Of a DNA stretch of 64,000 nucleotides, positions 7,749 to 16,417 are shown piece by piece (position 1 is the first letter of the stretch; each line of letters starts with the position of its first letter). The translations under genes and the position numbers were made by a program. The stretch is from positions 405,001-469,000 of the forward strand of contig NZ_JAZHRR010000001.1 of NCBI RefSeq assembly GCF_036924515.1. The letters are read 5' to 3'. The notes under the pieces were generated by a model. That model saw nothing but the letters and a program-made list of their open reading frames with translations. It was not told the DNA's origin and searched no databases. Source of the stretch: Bradyrhizobium sp. AZCC 1610 (GTDB lineage: Bacteria; Pseudomonadota; Alphaproteobacteria; Rhizobiales; Xanthobacteraceae).

Positions 7749-8207
7749 ATGATGCACGCACGCATGAATCACCCGGTCATGGTGGTTCCCGATGCCATGA
7801 AGGCGCTGCAGGCGCTGGGTGAATTGACCAAGAACAGCCTGCCGGAAAAACTGCTCGAACTGGTGCATCTGCGCGCCAGCCAAATCAACGGCTGCAGCAC
7901 CTGTGTCGACATGCACCCCAAGATCGCCAAGCGGGCCGGGGAGACCGATGAGCGCCTGTTTGCGGTGGCCGCCTGGCGCGATACGCCCTACTTCACGGAA
8001 GGCGAGCGCGCAGCGTTGGCGCTCACAGAAGCGCTGACCCGGCTCAGCGATCGGGCCGATCCGGTACCGGATGAGGTCTGGGGCGAGGCCGACAAGCATT
8101 TCGACGAACAGGAGCTGGCGGCGCTGATTTTGGCGATTGCCAATATTAATGTCTGGAACAGGCTCAACGTCGCCGTGCGTCAGCCGGCAGGCGTCTGGAA
8201 GCCGTAG
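7749..8207 (+). CDS. Carboxymuconolactone decarboxylase / AhpD-like protein, ECF41 partner
   Basis: This 152-residue protein belongs to the CMD/AhpD family. The redox motif is seen as INGCSTCVDMHPK, with C49, C52 and H56 forming the C-x2-C-x3-H active site of AhpD-like peroxidases. Members encoded beside ECF41 sigma factors are the usual regulon target and are thought to act in a redox or detoxification step. The double ATG at 7749/7752 makes the exact start ambiguous by one codon. The gene is divergent from the sigma factor, with a matching promoter at 7636-7662. Confidence 0.92.
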   Translation: MMHARMNHPVMVVPDAMKALQALGELTKNSLPEKLLELVHLRASQINGCSTCVDMHPKIAKRAGETDERLFAVAAWRDTPYFTEGERAALALTEALTRLSDRADPVPDEVWGEADKHFDEQELAALILAIANINVWNRLNVAVRQPAGVWKP

Positions 8208-8286
8208 CCGGGGAGGGTATTCCCAAAACTATGGCCAATTTTAACGCGCCGGATCGTGCTTAATTCACCGGCGCGCGCTAAACAAC

Positions 8287-8311
8287 AAGCCCGGCCGGAG
8301 CGGCCGGGCTT
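8287..8311 (+). terminator. GC-rich hairpin terminator
   Basis: AGCCCGGCCG pairs with CGGCCGGGCT across a 3-nt loop and is followed by a weak T-rich stretch (TTCGCTTTG). It lies between the CMD gene and the cyclase gene. Its presence argues against starting the cyclase at the upstream ATG at 8256. Confidence 0.75.
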
Positions 8312-8342
8312 TCGCTTTGTTGTCTTCATCCCGCTTCCGATC

Positions 8343-10103
8343 ATGACCGTCACTTTAGAAAATGCATCCATGCTGCGACCGAGCATCCGCAAGCGAATCC
8401 TTGGCATCGCCCTGGGGCTGATCTTTCTGATGGTGGTCACCTCGGCGCTGTCGACGGTGATGACGCAAAAAATTGCGCATCAGCTCGATGAGCTGACGAC
8501 AAAATACGTCGAAGCTTATGGGCATCTGGCGCGGATGAACGTCCGCACGCTGGAGCAGGCAGTGGTGGTTCGCCGGATGGTGGCTGCCAAGATACAGACG
8601 CCGCCGGACGAGACTGCCTTCGCAAATCAGCAAACCGTCTATGAGGCGAAAGGCAAGGAGATTGACCAGGAGGCGCAAGCCGCACGCGCCCTGATCATTG
8701 CCATCATTGATGATCCCACCACCGTCTCCGACGACGCCAAGCTCGGGCGGATCGAAAACCGGATCGAAACCGTAACCAGCGATCTTCACCGTTATCTGGA
8801 CGAAGAGAACAAACGGATGTGGCCGCTGCTCGAAGCCGGCAACATGATGGAAGTCCGGGCCAGCCTCGTTCGGGCCGACACACTACGCGACGAATTCAAT
8901 CAGAAGATTGAGGAAATCCGTCACGACATGCTGGGGCAGGTCCGCAGCGATGCCAGCGTGACGATGCGGGATCAGCAGCGCGCGATTATCGTATCCGCGA
9001 TCGTGACGACGCTTGCGGCCATCCTTGGACTGACGTTCGCGTTCTTCGTCTCTACCGGCATTACCCGCCCGGTCCGGCGGCTGCTGGAGGGCACCCGTGC
9101 GGTCGAAGCCGGCCGGCTCGACGGATCGATCGACGTCACCACGCGCGACGAAATCGGCCAGCTCACGGCCGCTTTCAACAACATGGTCGAACAGTTGCGT
9201 CACAAGGAGCGCTTGCGCGAAACGTTCGGCCGCTATGTCGACCCGCGCGTAGTGGAAGGCTTGATCGCCTCGCAGTCGCTCACTGCGAGCGACGGTGAGC
9301 GGCGGGTGATGACGGTGCTGTTCTGCGACATGAAGGGCTTTACCAGCCTCAGCGAGGGCACGACGCCGCAGGGCCTCGTCAAGGTGATGAACCACTATCT
9401 CTCGACGATGTCGGGACCGATCCGCAGCCACCGCGGCATCATCGATAAATATATCGGCGATGCGATCATGGCCTATTGGGGGCCTCCGTTCACGGAGCAT
9501 AGCGAACAGGCGCGGCTGGCCTGTCTTGCCGCCGTCGAGATGGCCGATCGCGGCACGGCTTTGCGGACCGAACTGCCTGAGCTGCTTGGCGTGCGCACCG
9601 TGCCAAGCGACTGCGAAGTGCGCATCGGCATCGCCACCGGCGAGGTGCTGGTCGGCAGCATCGGTTCGGAATTCATGATGAGCTACACGGTGATGGGCGA
9701 TGCGGTGAATCTGGCGTCGCGCCTGGAGAACGCCAACAAGATCTACGGCAGCCACTCGCTGGCGTCGGAGCCTGCGATCACTGCGGCCGGCGATGCGGTC
9801 GAAGCCCGCGAGATCGACCGGCTGGTGGTCGCAGGCCAGACCCGTCCCGAGGCGGTGTTCGAGATCATCGGGCGCGCGGGCGAGCTGACCGAGAAGCAAC
9901 TTGAACTGCTGGCGCGGTACGCCGAAGGGCTCGCCGCCTATCGTGCGCGCCGCTGGGATGATGCGCGCCGGGCTTTCCAGGCGGCGCTTGAGGCCGTCCC
10001 CGGCGACGGGCCGTCCAGGACGATGGCCCAACGTGTCGAGAACTTTCAGGCTAATCCGCCGGCCGCCGATTGGGATGGCGCGTGGCGGCTGGATCAGAAG
10101 TAA
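8343..10103 (+). CDS. Membrane-bound class III adenylate/guanylate cyclase with HAMP domain
   Basis: The product is about 586 residues. The order is a short cytoplasmic N-terminus, TM1 near residues 17-39 (GIALGLIFLMVVTSALSTV), a ~175-residue periplasmic sensor-like helical region, TM2 near 215-240, a HAMP domain (TGITRPVRRLLEGT and following), and a class III cyclase domain. In the cyclase, VLFCDMKGFTSLSE and YIGDAIMAYWG carry the two metal-binding aspartates. A C-terminal ~70-residue helical tail (LARYAEGLAAYRARRWDDA) resembles a TPR unit. It should make a cyclic nucleotide in response to a periplasmic or membrane signal; adenine versus guanine preference is not clear by eye. The start at 8343 is preferred over 8256 because the terminator lies between them. 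Confidence 0.9.
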   Translation: MTVTLENASMLRPSIRKRILGIALGLIFLMVVTSALSTVMTQKIAHQLDELTTKYVEAYGHLARMNVRTLEQAVVVRRMVAAKIQTPPDETAFANQQTVYEAKGKEIDQEAQAARALIIAIIDDPTTVSDDAKLGRIENRIETVTSDLHRYLDEENKRMWPLLEAGNMMEVRASLVRADTLRDEFNQKIEEIRHDMLGQVRSDASVTMRDQQRAIIVSAIVTTLAAILGLTFAFFVSTGITRPVRRLLEGTRAVEAGRLDGSIDVTTRDEIGQLTAAFNNMVEQLRHKERLRETFGRYVDPRVVEGLIASQSLTASDGERRVMTVLFCDMKGFTSLSEGTTPQGLVKVMNHYLSTMSGPIRSHRGIIDKYIGDAIMAYWGPPFTEHSEQARLACLAAVEMADRGTALRTELPELLGVRTVPSDCEVRIGIATGEVLVGSIGSEFMMSYTVMGDAVNLASRLENANKIYGSHSLASEPAITAAGDAVEAREIDRLVVAGQTRPEAVFEIIGRAGELTEKQLELLARYAEGLAAYRARRWDDARRAFQAALEAVPGDGPSRTMAQRVENFQANPPAADWDGAWRLDQK

Positions 10104-10116
10104 CGCCGCGGTGCGT

Positions 10117-10938
10117 TTATTCCGCGAGATACGCCAATACGATCTCGCAATATTTCTGCGGTGCCTGCTCGAACATCGGGTGGGTGGTGCCGGGGATCGT
10201 CGCGGTGCGCGCACCCTTCACGTTGGCCGTCAGTGCGTGCAGCACGTGCGGGAACGTGCCCTTGGTATTGGCGCCGCCGATGAACAGCGTCGGTGTCCTG
10301 ATCGCTTCCGCATCCGCCCTGGAGAGCGGCGGACGCTGGTCGCGGATCTGGCCGATCAGCGTCGTGGCATTGTCGCGCAGCATTTGTTTCGGCGTCGCCG
10401 GCAGCCGCCTCCAGGCGCCGGGCCCTTCCAGCGCATCCAGGAAGATCTGCAGGCCGCCGTCGATGTCGCCTTTGGCGATTGCCTCGGCGGAAGCCGCGAT
10501 CTGAGCGGCCAGCGGCGAGGGGCCAGGCTTGTAGGCAGGATCGAGCGTGGCGTCGAGCTCGCCCCCGGGCTCGGCCAGGATCAGCTTGCGCAACAGATCA
10601 GGCCGCCGCTGAGCGACGCGAAAACAGATATTCCCGCCGCGGGAATGGCCCATCAGGTCGACCGGTCTGCTATCCAGCTTCTCGATAAAGGCGATGACGT
10701 CGTCGACGTGTTGCGCGGTGGAGTAGGTTTCGCCGACGCCGTCCCAGTGGTCGGGGAAGAAATGCCGCAACGACGGCGCGATCACGCGGTGCTGGCGTGT
10801 CAGGGGACCCAGCACGGACGACCATATCCGGAAATCGCACAGTGAGCCGTGGACGCACACCAGCGGCGGACGATTACTAGCGCTTTGGCCGATATCGAGA
10901 TAGGCCATGTCATAGCCGTTGACGTTTATTGTTTGCAT
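10117..10938 (-). CDS. Alpha/beta hydrolase
   Basis: This 273-residue protein has the alpha/beta-hydrolase fold. The oxyanion region is LVCVHGSLCDFRIW, the nucleophile elbow is GHSRGG, and a C-terminal His is seen in IPGTTHPMFEQAP. The pattern TLFIGGANTKGTFPHVL before the terminal His corresponds to the strand that carries the acid residue. It could be an esterase, lactonase or epoxide-hydrolase-like enzyme; the substrate is not determinable. ATG 10938 is chosen because the family alignment begins at INVNGYDMAYLD and the upstream extension looks non-coding. It is convergent with the cyclase, 13 bp apart. Confidence 0.87.
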   Translation of the reverse strand: MQTINVNGYDMAYLDIGQSASNRPPLVCVHGSLCDFRIWSSVLGPLTRQHRVIAPSLRHFFPDHWDGVGETYSTAQHVDDVIAFIEKLDSRPVDLMGHSRGGNICFRVAQRRPDLLRKLILAEPGGELDATLDPAYKPGPSPLAAQIAASAEAIAKGDIDGGLQIFLDALEGPGAWRRLPATPKQMLRDNATTLIGQIRDQRPPLSRADAEAIRTPTLFIGGANTKGTFPHVLHALTANVKGARTATIPGTTHPMFEQAPQKYCEIVLAYLAE

Positions 10939-11125
10939 GGGGTCTCGTGAGGGTGGGATGGGGCCAAAGGCCATCGAAGGGCGCTGGCTAGAACCCCAGA
11001 TCAGCGGAAGTTGTTCATGCCGTCAAGTTCCCTCAGGTTTCGGGTGGATAGCAATAATCTCCAAGCCTAGATTTGGGCTCAAGAGCAAGCTGAGTGGCAC
11101 TGAACAGGAGAATATGGAGCCAGCC

Positions 11126-11668
11126 ATGACCGGGCACCATTTTGCGATATTCGACACCGCGATCGGCCGTTGCGGCATCGTGTGGGGCGAGCGTGGCATC
11201 ATCTCGGTGCAATTGCCGATGGGCGACGAGAAGAAGACCCGCTCCCGCCTGCAGCAGCGCCACGACGACCTTGTCGAGGCGGAGCCGCCCACGAAGGTGC
11301 AGGCCGCGATCGACGGGATCAAGGAGCTGCTCGAAGGCAAGCCGAACGACCTCACCGGCGTCGTGCTCGATCTCGACGGCGTTCCCGAGTTCAACCGCGG
11401 CGTCTACGACATCGCGCGCACCATTCCGCCGGGCAAGACCATGACCTATGGCGATATAGCCAAAAAACTCGGTGGCGTGGAGCTGTCGCGCGACGTCGGC
11501 CAGGCGCTGGGTCGCAACCCCTGTCCGATCGTGGTGCCGTGTCACCGCGTGCTGGCGGCCGGCAACAAGCCCGGCGGCTTCTCCGCCAATGGCGGGGTGG
11601 TGACGAAGCTGAAGATGTTGGCGATTGAAGGTGCGGCCGTGAACCACACGCCGAACCTGTTCGATTGA
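11126..11668 (+). CDS. ogt: Methylated-DNA-[protein]-cysteine S-methyltransferase (O6-alkylguanine repair)
   Basis: This ~180-residue suicide repair enzyme transfers an alkyl group from O6-alkylguanine in DNA to its own cysteine. The active-site motif PIVVPCHRVLAAG contains C139. The DNA-binding helix-turn-helix region is GKTMTYGDIAKKLGG, followed by DVGQALGRNP. The N-terminal ribonuclease-like domain (HFAIFDTAIGRCGIVWGERG) is present, but the AraC-like Ada domain is absent, so it is Ogt rather than Ada. An in-frame ATG at 11114 follows AGGAG very closely; ATG 11126 has GGAG at a better distance (6 nt). Confidence 0.94.
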   Translation: MTGHHFAIFDTAIGRCGIVWGERGIISVQLPMGDEKKTRSRLQQRHDDLVEAEPPTKVQAAIDGIKELLEGKPNDLTGVVLDLDGVPEFNRGVYDIARTIPPGKTMTYGDIAKKLGGVELSRDVGQALGRNPCPIVVPCHRVLAAGNKPGGFSANGGVVTKLKMLAIEGAAVNHTPNLFD

Positions 11669-11671
11669 GCG

Positions 11672-11702
11672 GCTTCGGTTCTGATTGAATCAGAACCGAA
11701 GC
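11672..11702. terminator. 31-bp perfect palindrome after ogt
   Basis: GCTTCGGTTCTGATT and AATCAGAACCGAAGC form a perfect 15-bp inverted repeat around one base. It directly follows the ogt stop codon and abuts a dispersed repeat. It may act as a terminator or transcript-stabilising hairpin, although the T tract is poor (CTCTATGTTTTG). The same palindrome type commonly accompanies the adjoining repeat in Bradyrhizobium. Confidence 0.65.
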
Positions 11703-11760
11703 TCTATGTTTTGACGCGTTTTCTTCACGCGAACCGGTACCCACTTCGCTCGAAAACGCT
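11702..11760 (-). repeat. Dispersed Bradyrhizobium-type repeat, inverted copy
   Basis: The minus strand reads AGCGTTTTCGAGCGAAGTGG at one end and GAAGAAAACGCGTCAAAACA at the other, matching the repeat at 985-1043 and 1114-1172 with only a few differences. It fills the gap between ogt and the enoyl-CoA hydratase gene. Sequences of this kind are abundant in intergenic regions of Bradyrhizobium and relatives. Confidence 0.8.
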
Positions 11761-11766
11761 ATGGGT

Positions 11767-12570
11767 TCACCGCCCCTTGAAGTTCGGCGGCCGTTTCTCG
11801 TTGAAGGCCAGCACGCCCTCGCGGCGATCCTCGGTCGGGACCATGCGATTATAGGCCTCGATCTCGAGCGCGAGGCCGTCCCGCAGCGACAGTTGCAGCC
11901 CACGATCGATCGACAGCTTTGCCTGGCGGACAGAGATCGGGGCATTGCGGGCGATGCGTGAGGCGGTCGCCAGCGCCGCCGGCAGCAGTTCGGATAGCGG
12001 AAATACTTCATTCACAAGCCCCCAGGCGTGGGCTTCGGCCGCGGTAAACGGCTTGCCGGTCAGGATCAGCTCCTTGGCGCGGCGCTCGCCGACGGCCCGC
12101 GGCAGGGTTTGCGTGCCGCCACCACCTGGCATGATGCCGAGCGTGACTTCGGTGAGCGCGAAGCGGGCGCTGTCAGCGGCGTAGAGAAAATCGCAGCAGC
12201 CTGCGATCTCGCAGCCGCCGCCATAGGCCGCGCCGTTGACCGCACCGATGATCGGGACGGGGCAGTCGATCAGCGCCCGCACCATGCGTTCGAAGATGAC
12301 GTGCTGGCGCGTCCATGCTTCGTCCGTCATGCCGCGGCGCTCCTTCAAGTCGCCGCCGGCGCAGAACGCCTTGTCGCCGGCACCGGTCAGGACGATGCAG
12401 CGCAGGCTCTTCGGATCGAGCGCCGCGTCCTCGAAATAGCGAACTAGGTCGCGACCCATCTGGGTGTTGAGCGCGTTGGAAGCTTCCGGCCGATTGAGCC
12501 GGATGACCGCTACATGCTCATCGACCGGCTCAACCAAAAGCGTCTCAAAAGGGGGCGGGTTCGAACTCAT
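11767..12570 (-). CDS. Enoyl-CoA hydratase/isomerase family protein
   Basis: This 267-residue crotonase-fold enzyme probably hydrates or isomerises an enoyl-CoA intermediate. The oxyanion-hole segments are KAFCAGGDLKE (near residues 68-79) and NGAAYGGGCEIAGCCD (near 108-124). Two glutamates corresponding to the catalytic pair of mitochondrial enoyl-CoA hydratase are present, in FALTEVTLGIMPGGGGTQ and in GERRAKELILTG. The C-terminus EDRREGVLAFNEKRPPNFKGR is the classical hydratase ending. The ATG at 12570 overlaps the stop of the upstream MBL hydrolase gene by 4 bp (ATGA), so the two are translationally coupled and likely act on the same route. Confidence 0.93.
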   Translation of the reverse strand: MSSNPPPFETLLVEPVDEHVAVIRLNRPEASNALNTQMGRDLVRYFEDAALDPKSLRCIVLTGAGDKAFCAGGDLKERRGMTDEAWTRQHVIFERMVRALIDCPVPIIGAVNGAAYGGGCEIAGCCDFLYAADSARFALTEVTLGIMPGGGGTQTLPRAVGERRAKELILTGKPFTAAEAHAWGLVNEVFPLSELLPAALATASRIARNAPISVRQAKLSIDRGLQLSLRDGLALEIEAYNRMVPTEDRREGVLAFNEKRPPNFKGR

Positions 12571-13436
12571 ATCGCCTCGCAGGAGAATCCGTTGCCCTTG
12601 CGCCGGATCTTTCCGACCGACGGGGAGGGGAAATGCGCGGTGCAGCACAGCGTATCGGTGTCGCAGTAGCGCTCCATGAAATTTCGTCGCGTCGTTGCCG
12701 CCTGCGCCTGATCGACGTCGAATTTCACGGATAGTTCCGGATAGCGCGTTTGCAGCGGCGAATGCATCAGGTCGCCCGAGAACACGGCGTCGTCCTTGCC
12801 GCGGCCGAAGGTGAAGGCGACATGGCCGGGCGTGTGGCCCGGCGTCGGCAGGATGCGGGTGTGATCGCCGATCGCGAAGTCGCTGCGGACGATCTCGGCC
12901 TGTTTCGCCTCGACCACCGGCAGCACGCTGTCGCCAAACGGCGGCACGGGCGTTTTCGCGTGCATCTCGGTCCAGTAGTCGAACTCGGTCTTGTCGAACA
13001 CGTAGCGCGCCTTGGGGAAGGTGGGCACCCAGCGGCCGTTGTCGAGCCGCGTGTTCCAGCCGACATGGTCGACATGCAGATGCGTGCACATGACGTAATC
13101 GATGTCACCGACGGAAATTCCGGCGTCGGCCAACCCGCGCATATAGGTGTCGTCGGTCTTCATGTTCCATTTCGGCCGCTGCGGCCGCGGCTTGTCGTTG
13201 CCGATGCAGCTATCGATCAGGATGGTGTGGTGCGGCGTCTTCACCACATAGGACTGGAAGCACAGGATCAGCACGTCCTTGTCGTCGAGCGCACCGGCAT
13301 CCCGCATCCACGCCCGGTTCTCCGCCAGCAACTCCGGCGTCAGGCCCGGCAGCATTTCCAGCGTCGGCAGGAAGGTAGTTTCCTGCTCGATGATGCGATG
13401 GATGGTGAGATCGCCGACGGTGAATTTCAGGCTCAT
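12567..13436 (-). CDS. MBL-fold metallo-hydrolase (paralogue A)
   Basis: The product has 289 residues. The metal-binding signature THLHVDHVGWN lies near residues 115-126, with further ligands in LPTPGHTPGHVAF, FSGDLMHSP and TAHFPSPS. This belongs to the branch that includes methyl parathion hydrolase-like and lactonase-like enzymes, which hydrolyse esters, lactones or phosphotriesters with two zinc ions. No signal peptide is seen. It overlaps the enoyl-CoA hydratase start by 4 bp. A second related enzyme is at 16571-17425, with the same THLHVDHVGWNTRL block and the same spacing to PTPGH-SPGH-type motifs. Confidence 0.9.
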   Translation of the reverse strand: MSLKFTVGDLTIHRIIEQETTFLPTLEMLPGLTPELLAENRAWMRDAGALDDKDVLILCFQSYVVKTPHHTILIDSCIGNDKPRPQRPKWNMKTDDTYMRGLADAGISVGDIDYVMCTHLHVDHVGWNTRLDNGRWVPTFPKARYVFDKTEFDYWTEMHAKTPVPPFGDSVLPVVEAKQAEIVRSDFAIGDHTRILPTPGHTPGHVAFTFGRGKDDAVFSGDLMHSPLQTRYPELSVKFDVDQAQAATTRRNFMERYCDTDTLCCTAHFPSPSVGKIRRKGNGFSCEAI

Positions 13437-13451
13437 GATTTTCCCGCTGAA

Positions 13452-14648
13452 TTATCGCGCATTGTTGTCCCGGACATATGGGATGATGAAGTTGGCCAGG
13501 ATGTCGAGCGCGGCCTGACCTTGCCGGCCGCTGCCATAGAGTCCTGAGGTGGTCATCACCACAAGGTCGAGTTCGGGGACGATGAAGATGCGTTGGCCGC
13601 CGAGGCCTTGGGCCGCAATCCACTTCACATCCTTGTCGCCGGACAGCGTGCGGCCCACCCACCATTGCTGGCCGTAGTAGAACAGCCCGCCGAAATAGCC
13701 GATAGCCTGAAAGCGCGGCGTGATCGACTGCTCGATCCATTTGGCCGAGACGATCTGCCGGCCGCCCCACGCGCCCTTGTTGAGCACGAGCTGGCCGATC
13801 TTTGCGGCATCGCGCGGGCGGAGGCGAAGGCCTGCCGCCGAGGCAATATGCTCATTCCGCCACTTCATCCATTCCCAGTCCGAGATGCCAAGTGGCGTGA
13901 ACAGGGTCTCACGCGCAAATGCGTCCAGCGATTTACCTGATACGCGCTCAATGATGTTGCCGAGCAGGTCCGTCCCGCCGCCATTATAATTCCACACGGT
14001 GTCCGGAGGTGCCGCGATCGGCTTCGACAGGACATAGCGGAACGGATCGGCCTCGCTGCCGAGATGCGGTTCGTCATTCTCAGGATCTTTCCAGGCGCGA
14101 TTCTCGTCCCACTGAATGCCCGACGACATGGTCAGCAGATGGCGAAGGGTGATGTTGTCCCAACCCGCCGTTTTCAGCGCCGAATAATCCGGAAAGAATT
14201 TGACGACCGGCTCGTCGGCATTCTTGATCAGCTCGCGATCGATCGCGATTCCCACCAGCAAGGAGATCACGCTCTTGGAGATCGACCGCATGTCGTGCTT
14301 GGTCGTCGCATCAAAGTCGTGCCGCGCGCCGCCCATTCCCCAGGGCTCGTCATAGCCCGCGAAATATTGCTCGAATACCAGCTTGCCATGCCGGACCACG
14401 ATGACGGCATGAACATTGGCGTTGGTGGCGGTTAGCCGCGCGGCGATGCCGCACAGGCGCGCACCGTCGAGGCCGACGCTTTCCGGCGTCGCGGTGGGCC
14501 AGCCATCGCCGATGGAGGTCGGACTTCCGCAGGCGAGGTTGCGCTGGTCGGTGGAAAATTGATGGATCTGCGCGTCGGCAGCGGTTGCCGCGAGCATGAA
14601 GAGGGCGGCGAAGCCGAGGCGCCGCAATCGTCTGCCACCCTCGCGCAT
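13452..14648 (-). CDS. Exported serine hydrolase of the beta-lactamase/penicillin-binding family
   Basis: This is a 398-residue protein. A signal peptide is visible (RRLRRLGFAALFMLAATAADAQ). The serine beta-lactamase-like domain has the S-x-x-K motif as RSISKSVI near residue 122, a Tyr-containing second motif WNYNGGGTD near residue 218, and a late AAQGLGGQRIFIVPE block equivalent to the KTG/HTG strand. Class C-like enzymes of this type include esterases (EstB), D-aminopeptidases and 6-aminohexanoate-dimer hydrolases as well as beta-lactamases; beta-lactam activity should not be assumed. It lies 15 bp upstream of the MBL hydrolase and is likely co-transcribed. Confidence 0.9.
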   Translation of the reverse strand: MREGGRRLRRLGFAALFMLAATAADAQIHQFSTDQRNLACGSPTSIGDGWPTATPESVGLDGARLCGIAARLTATNANVHAVIVVRHGKLVFEQYFAGYDEPWGMGGARHDFDATTKHDMRSISKSVISLLVGIAIDRELIKNADEPVVKFFPDYSALKTAGWDNITLRHLLTMSSGIQWDENRAWKDPENDEPHLGSEADPFRYVLSKPIAAPPDTVWNYNGGGTDLLGNIIERVSGKSLDAFARETLFTPLGISDWEWMKWRNEHIASAAGLRLRPRDAAKIGQLVLNKGAWGGRQIVSAKWIEQSITPRFQAIGYFGGLFYYGQQWWVGRTLSGDKDVKWIAAQGLGGQRIFIVPELDLVVMTTSGLYGSGRQGQAALDILANFIIPYVRDNNAR

Positions 14649-14670
14649 GCCGCTATCTCCGCTTTTCTTG

Positions 14671-15285
14671 TTACGCCGGGGGCGGTACCGAGATTTTCAC
14701 CGACGGCCGCTCCATCATACGCTGATGGAAGGCGTCGAGCTTCGGAAAGGCCTTGCGCCAGCCGCAATCGGCAAAGCGGAAATCGGCATAGCCAAGCACG
14801 CAAGTAAGGCCGATCTGCGCAATATTGAACGGCCCCGACAGCACGTCGGGCTTGTTCTCGAAGCGTGCCATGCCGATCCACGCGCGGTTCCAATGATCAT
14901 CAGACCATGCCTTCCACCGCAGCGGCTCCGGCCGCACCATGCCCTCGTAGCGGCACAGCAGCATGGCATCGAGCATGCCCTGCAGCAGAGAATGGTCGCT
15001 CTTCACTTTCCATCGCTCGGGGCCGGAGGCAGGAATCAGCTTGCCGCCGCCGGCGAGCTCGTCGAGGTATTCGACGATCACATACGAATCGAGAATGACG
15101 TCGCCATTGTCGAGGATCAGCACCGGCAGCTTCTTCAGCGGGGTGATCTTCGAATACTCCGCGTTAGCCTGACCCGGCGCGACCGTGGCCGGGACGAATT
15201 CGATCTTGTCGATCAGGCCGGTCTCGATCGCGGCGATGCGGACTTTTCGGGCGAACGGCGAGGCGGGGGAGAAGGTGAGTTTCAT
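14671..15285 (-). CDS. Glutathione S-transferase family protein
   Basis: This 204-residue protein has a thioredoxin-fold N-terminal domain (MKLTFSPASPFARKVRIAA), in which SPFARK takes the place of the catalytic Ser region of bacterial GSTs. The glutathione-binding loop has KKLPVLILDNGDVILDSYVI, where the cis-Pro and the D-S pair are conserved. The C-terminal domain is all-helical. It may conjugate or isomerise reactive intermediates; its position beside an FAH-family hydrolase recalls maleylacetoacetate-isomerase arrangements, though this one lacks an obvious zeta-class signature. The start at 15285 is taken because the domain begins there. Confidence 0.9.
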   Translation of the reverse strand: MKLTFSPASPFARKVRIAAIETGLIDKIEFVPATVAPGQANAEYSKITPLKKLPVLILDNGDVILDSYVIVEYLDELAGGGKLIPASGPERWKVKSDHSLLQGMLDAMLLCRYEGMVRPEPLRWKAWSDDHWNRAWIGMARFENKPDVLSGPFNIAQIGLTCVLGYADFRFADCGWRKAFPKLDAFHQRMMERPSVKISVPPPA

Positions 15286-15349
15286 GCTGGGAGTTTCCCT
15301 TGGAGGTTTTCTTCTTTGTTTTGCCCGGTCATGACGACCACTCAATGTC

Positions 15350-15461
15350 ATCATCCGCCTTGTGCGCAATTGCGCACTGGGGCGGATGATCCAGTACGCC
15401 GCGGCCGTTCGGTTTACTCACCAAAGCCGCGGCGTACTGGATACCCCGCTTTCGCGGGGTA
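15350..15461. repeat. Cluster of three intergenic hairpins (mosaic palindromic repeat)
   Basis: Three nested palindromes fill the gap between the GST and FAH genes. ATCATCCGCC pairs with GGCGGATGAT (15350-15390) around GCGCAATTGCGC. CCAGTACGCCGCGGC pairs perfectly with GCCGCGGCGTACTGG (15391-15405 with 15426-15440). TACCCCGC pairs with GCGGGGTA (15442-15461). The last two could also attenuate transcription from the FAH-family gene into the GST gene. Confidence 0.85.
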
Positions 15462-15470
15462 CGACGGCGT

Positions 15471-16313
15471 CTACGCCGCGACGATCTCCTGGCGCTGCTC
15501 GCCGAGCCCTTCGATGCCGAGCGTGACGACGTCGCCGACGTTGAGGTACTGCGGCGGCTTCATGCCGGTGCCGACGCCGGGCGGGGTTCCCGTGGTGACG
15601 ATGTCGCCGGGCATCAGCGTCATGAATTGCGAGACGTAGGAAATGCACTTCGCCATCGAGAAGATCATGGTCGAGGTCGATCCGGTCTGGCAGCGCTTGC
15701 CGTTGACGTCGAGCCACATCGACAGTTTCTGCACGTCGGGAATTTCATCCTTGGTGACCAGCCACGGACCCACGGGTCCGAAGGTGTCGTGCGATTTGCC
15801 CTTGGTCCACTGACCCAGCCGCTCGATCTGGAAATTGCGCTCGGAGACGTCGTTACAGACGCAATAGCCGGCGACATGATTGAGCGCGTCGGCCTCGCTG
15901 ACATATTTGGCTCGGGTGCCGATGATGGCGGCAATCTCGACTTCCCAGTCGAGCTTGGTCGAGCCGCGCGGCTTTTCGATCGCATCGCTCGGGCCGGAGA
16001 GCGCGGTGTTGGCCTTCAGGAAGAAAATCGGTTCGGTCGGGATCGGGGAGCCGGTCTCCTTGGCGTGGTCGACATAGTTCAGGCCGATCGCGACGAATTT
16101 CGAGATGCCGGTGACCGGCGCGCCGAAGCGCTGTTTGCCGTCGACGCCGGGAAGCTTGGAGGTGTCGAGGCCGGCGAGCTTGGCCAGCGAGGTGGGCGAA
16201 TAGGCCTCGCCGTCGAGGTCCTTCACCTGCGCCGAAAGATCGCGCAACTGGCCGGATTTATCGATCAAGCCGGGCTTTTCCGCACCCTTGGCGCCGTAAC
16301 GAACAAGCTTCAT
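15471..16313 (-). CDS. Fumarylacetoacetate hydrolase (FAH) family protein
   Basis: This 280-residue enzyme is of the FAH/2-hydroxyhepta-2,4-diene-1,7-dioate isomerase superfamily, which hydrolyses or decarboxylates beta-keto acids from aromatic and sugar-acid catabolism. The sequence shows VAIGLNYVDHAKETGSP (catalytic His/Glu region) near residues 74-90, LDWEVEIAAIIG with the two metal-binding glutamates near 122-130, NDVSERNFQ, and GDIVTTGTPPGVGTGM near the C-terminus. ATG 16313 is preceded by AGGGAG. The length is typical of the single-domain group (for example acylpyruvases and ureidoglycolate-lyase-like members), so the exact substrate is open. Confidence 0.92.
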   Translation of the reverse strand: MKLVRYGAKGAEKPGLIDKSGQLRDLSAQVKDLDGEAYSPTSLAKLAGLDTSKLPGVDGKQRFGAPVTGISKFVAIGLNYVDHAKETGSPIPTEPIFFLKANTALSGPSDAIEKPRGSTKLDWEVEIAAIIGTRAKYVSEADALNHVAGYCVCNDVSERNFQIERLGQWTKGKSHDTFGPVGPWLVTKDEIPDVQKLSMWLDVNGKRCQTGSTSTMIFSMAKCISYVSQFMTLMPGDIVTTGTPPGVGTGMKPPQYLNVGDVVTLGIEGLGEQRQEIVAA

Positions 16314-16417
16314 TTTGTCACTCCCTGCGGGGTTCTTTGGGATTTGTCGGGATTTTCTGCCCTTCAGACGCTTCTTGGAACAGCGGGCGCGGAAATTCAA
16401 CTGCCGAAAGCGCAGGG

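Noticed and set aside
8883..10214. 443-codon minus-strand frame opposite the cyclase gene
   Set aside because: Arginine/histidine-rich composition typical of antisense frames in high-GC DNA; the plus-strand cyclase domains are unmistakable.
11767..13089. 440-codon reading of the enoyl-CoA hydratase with a long N-terminal extension
   Set aside because: The extension is antisense-like, overlaps the MBL gene on the same strand in another frame, and the hydratase fold begins at the ATG at 12570.
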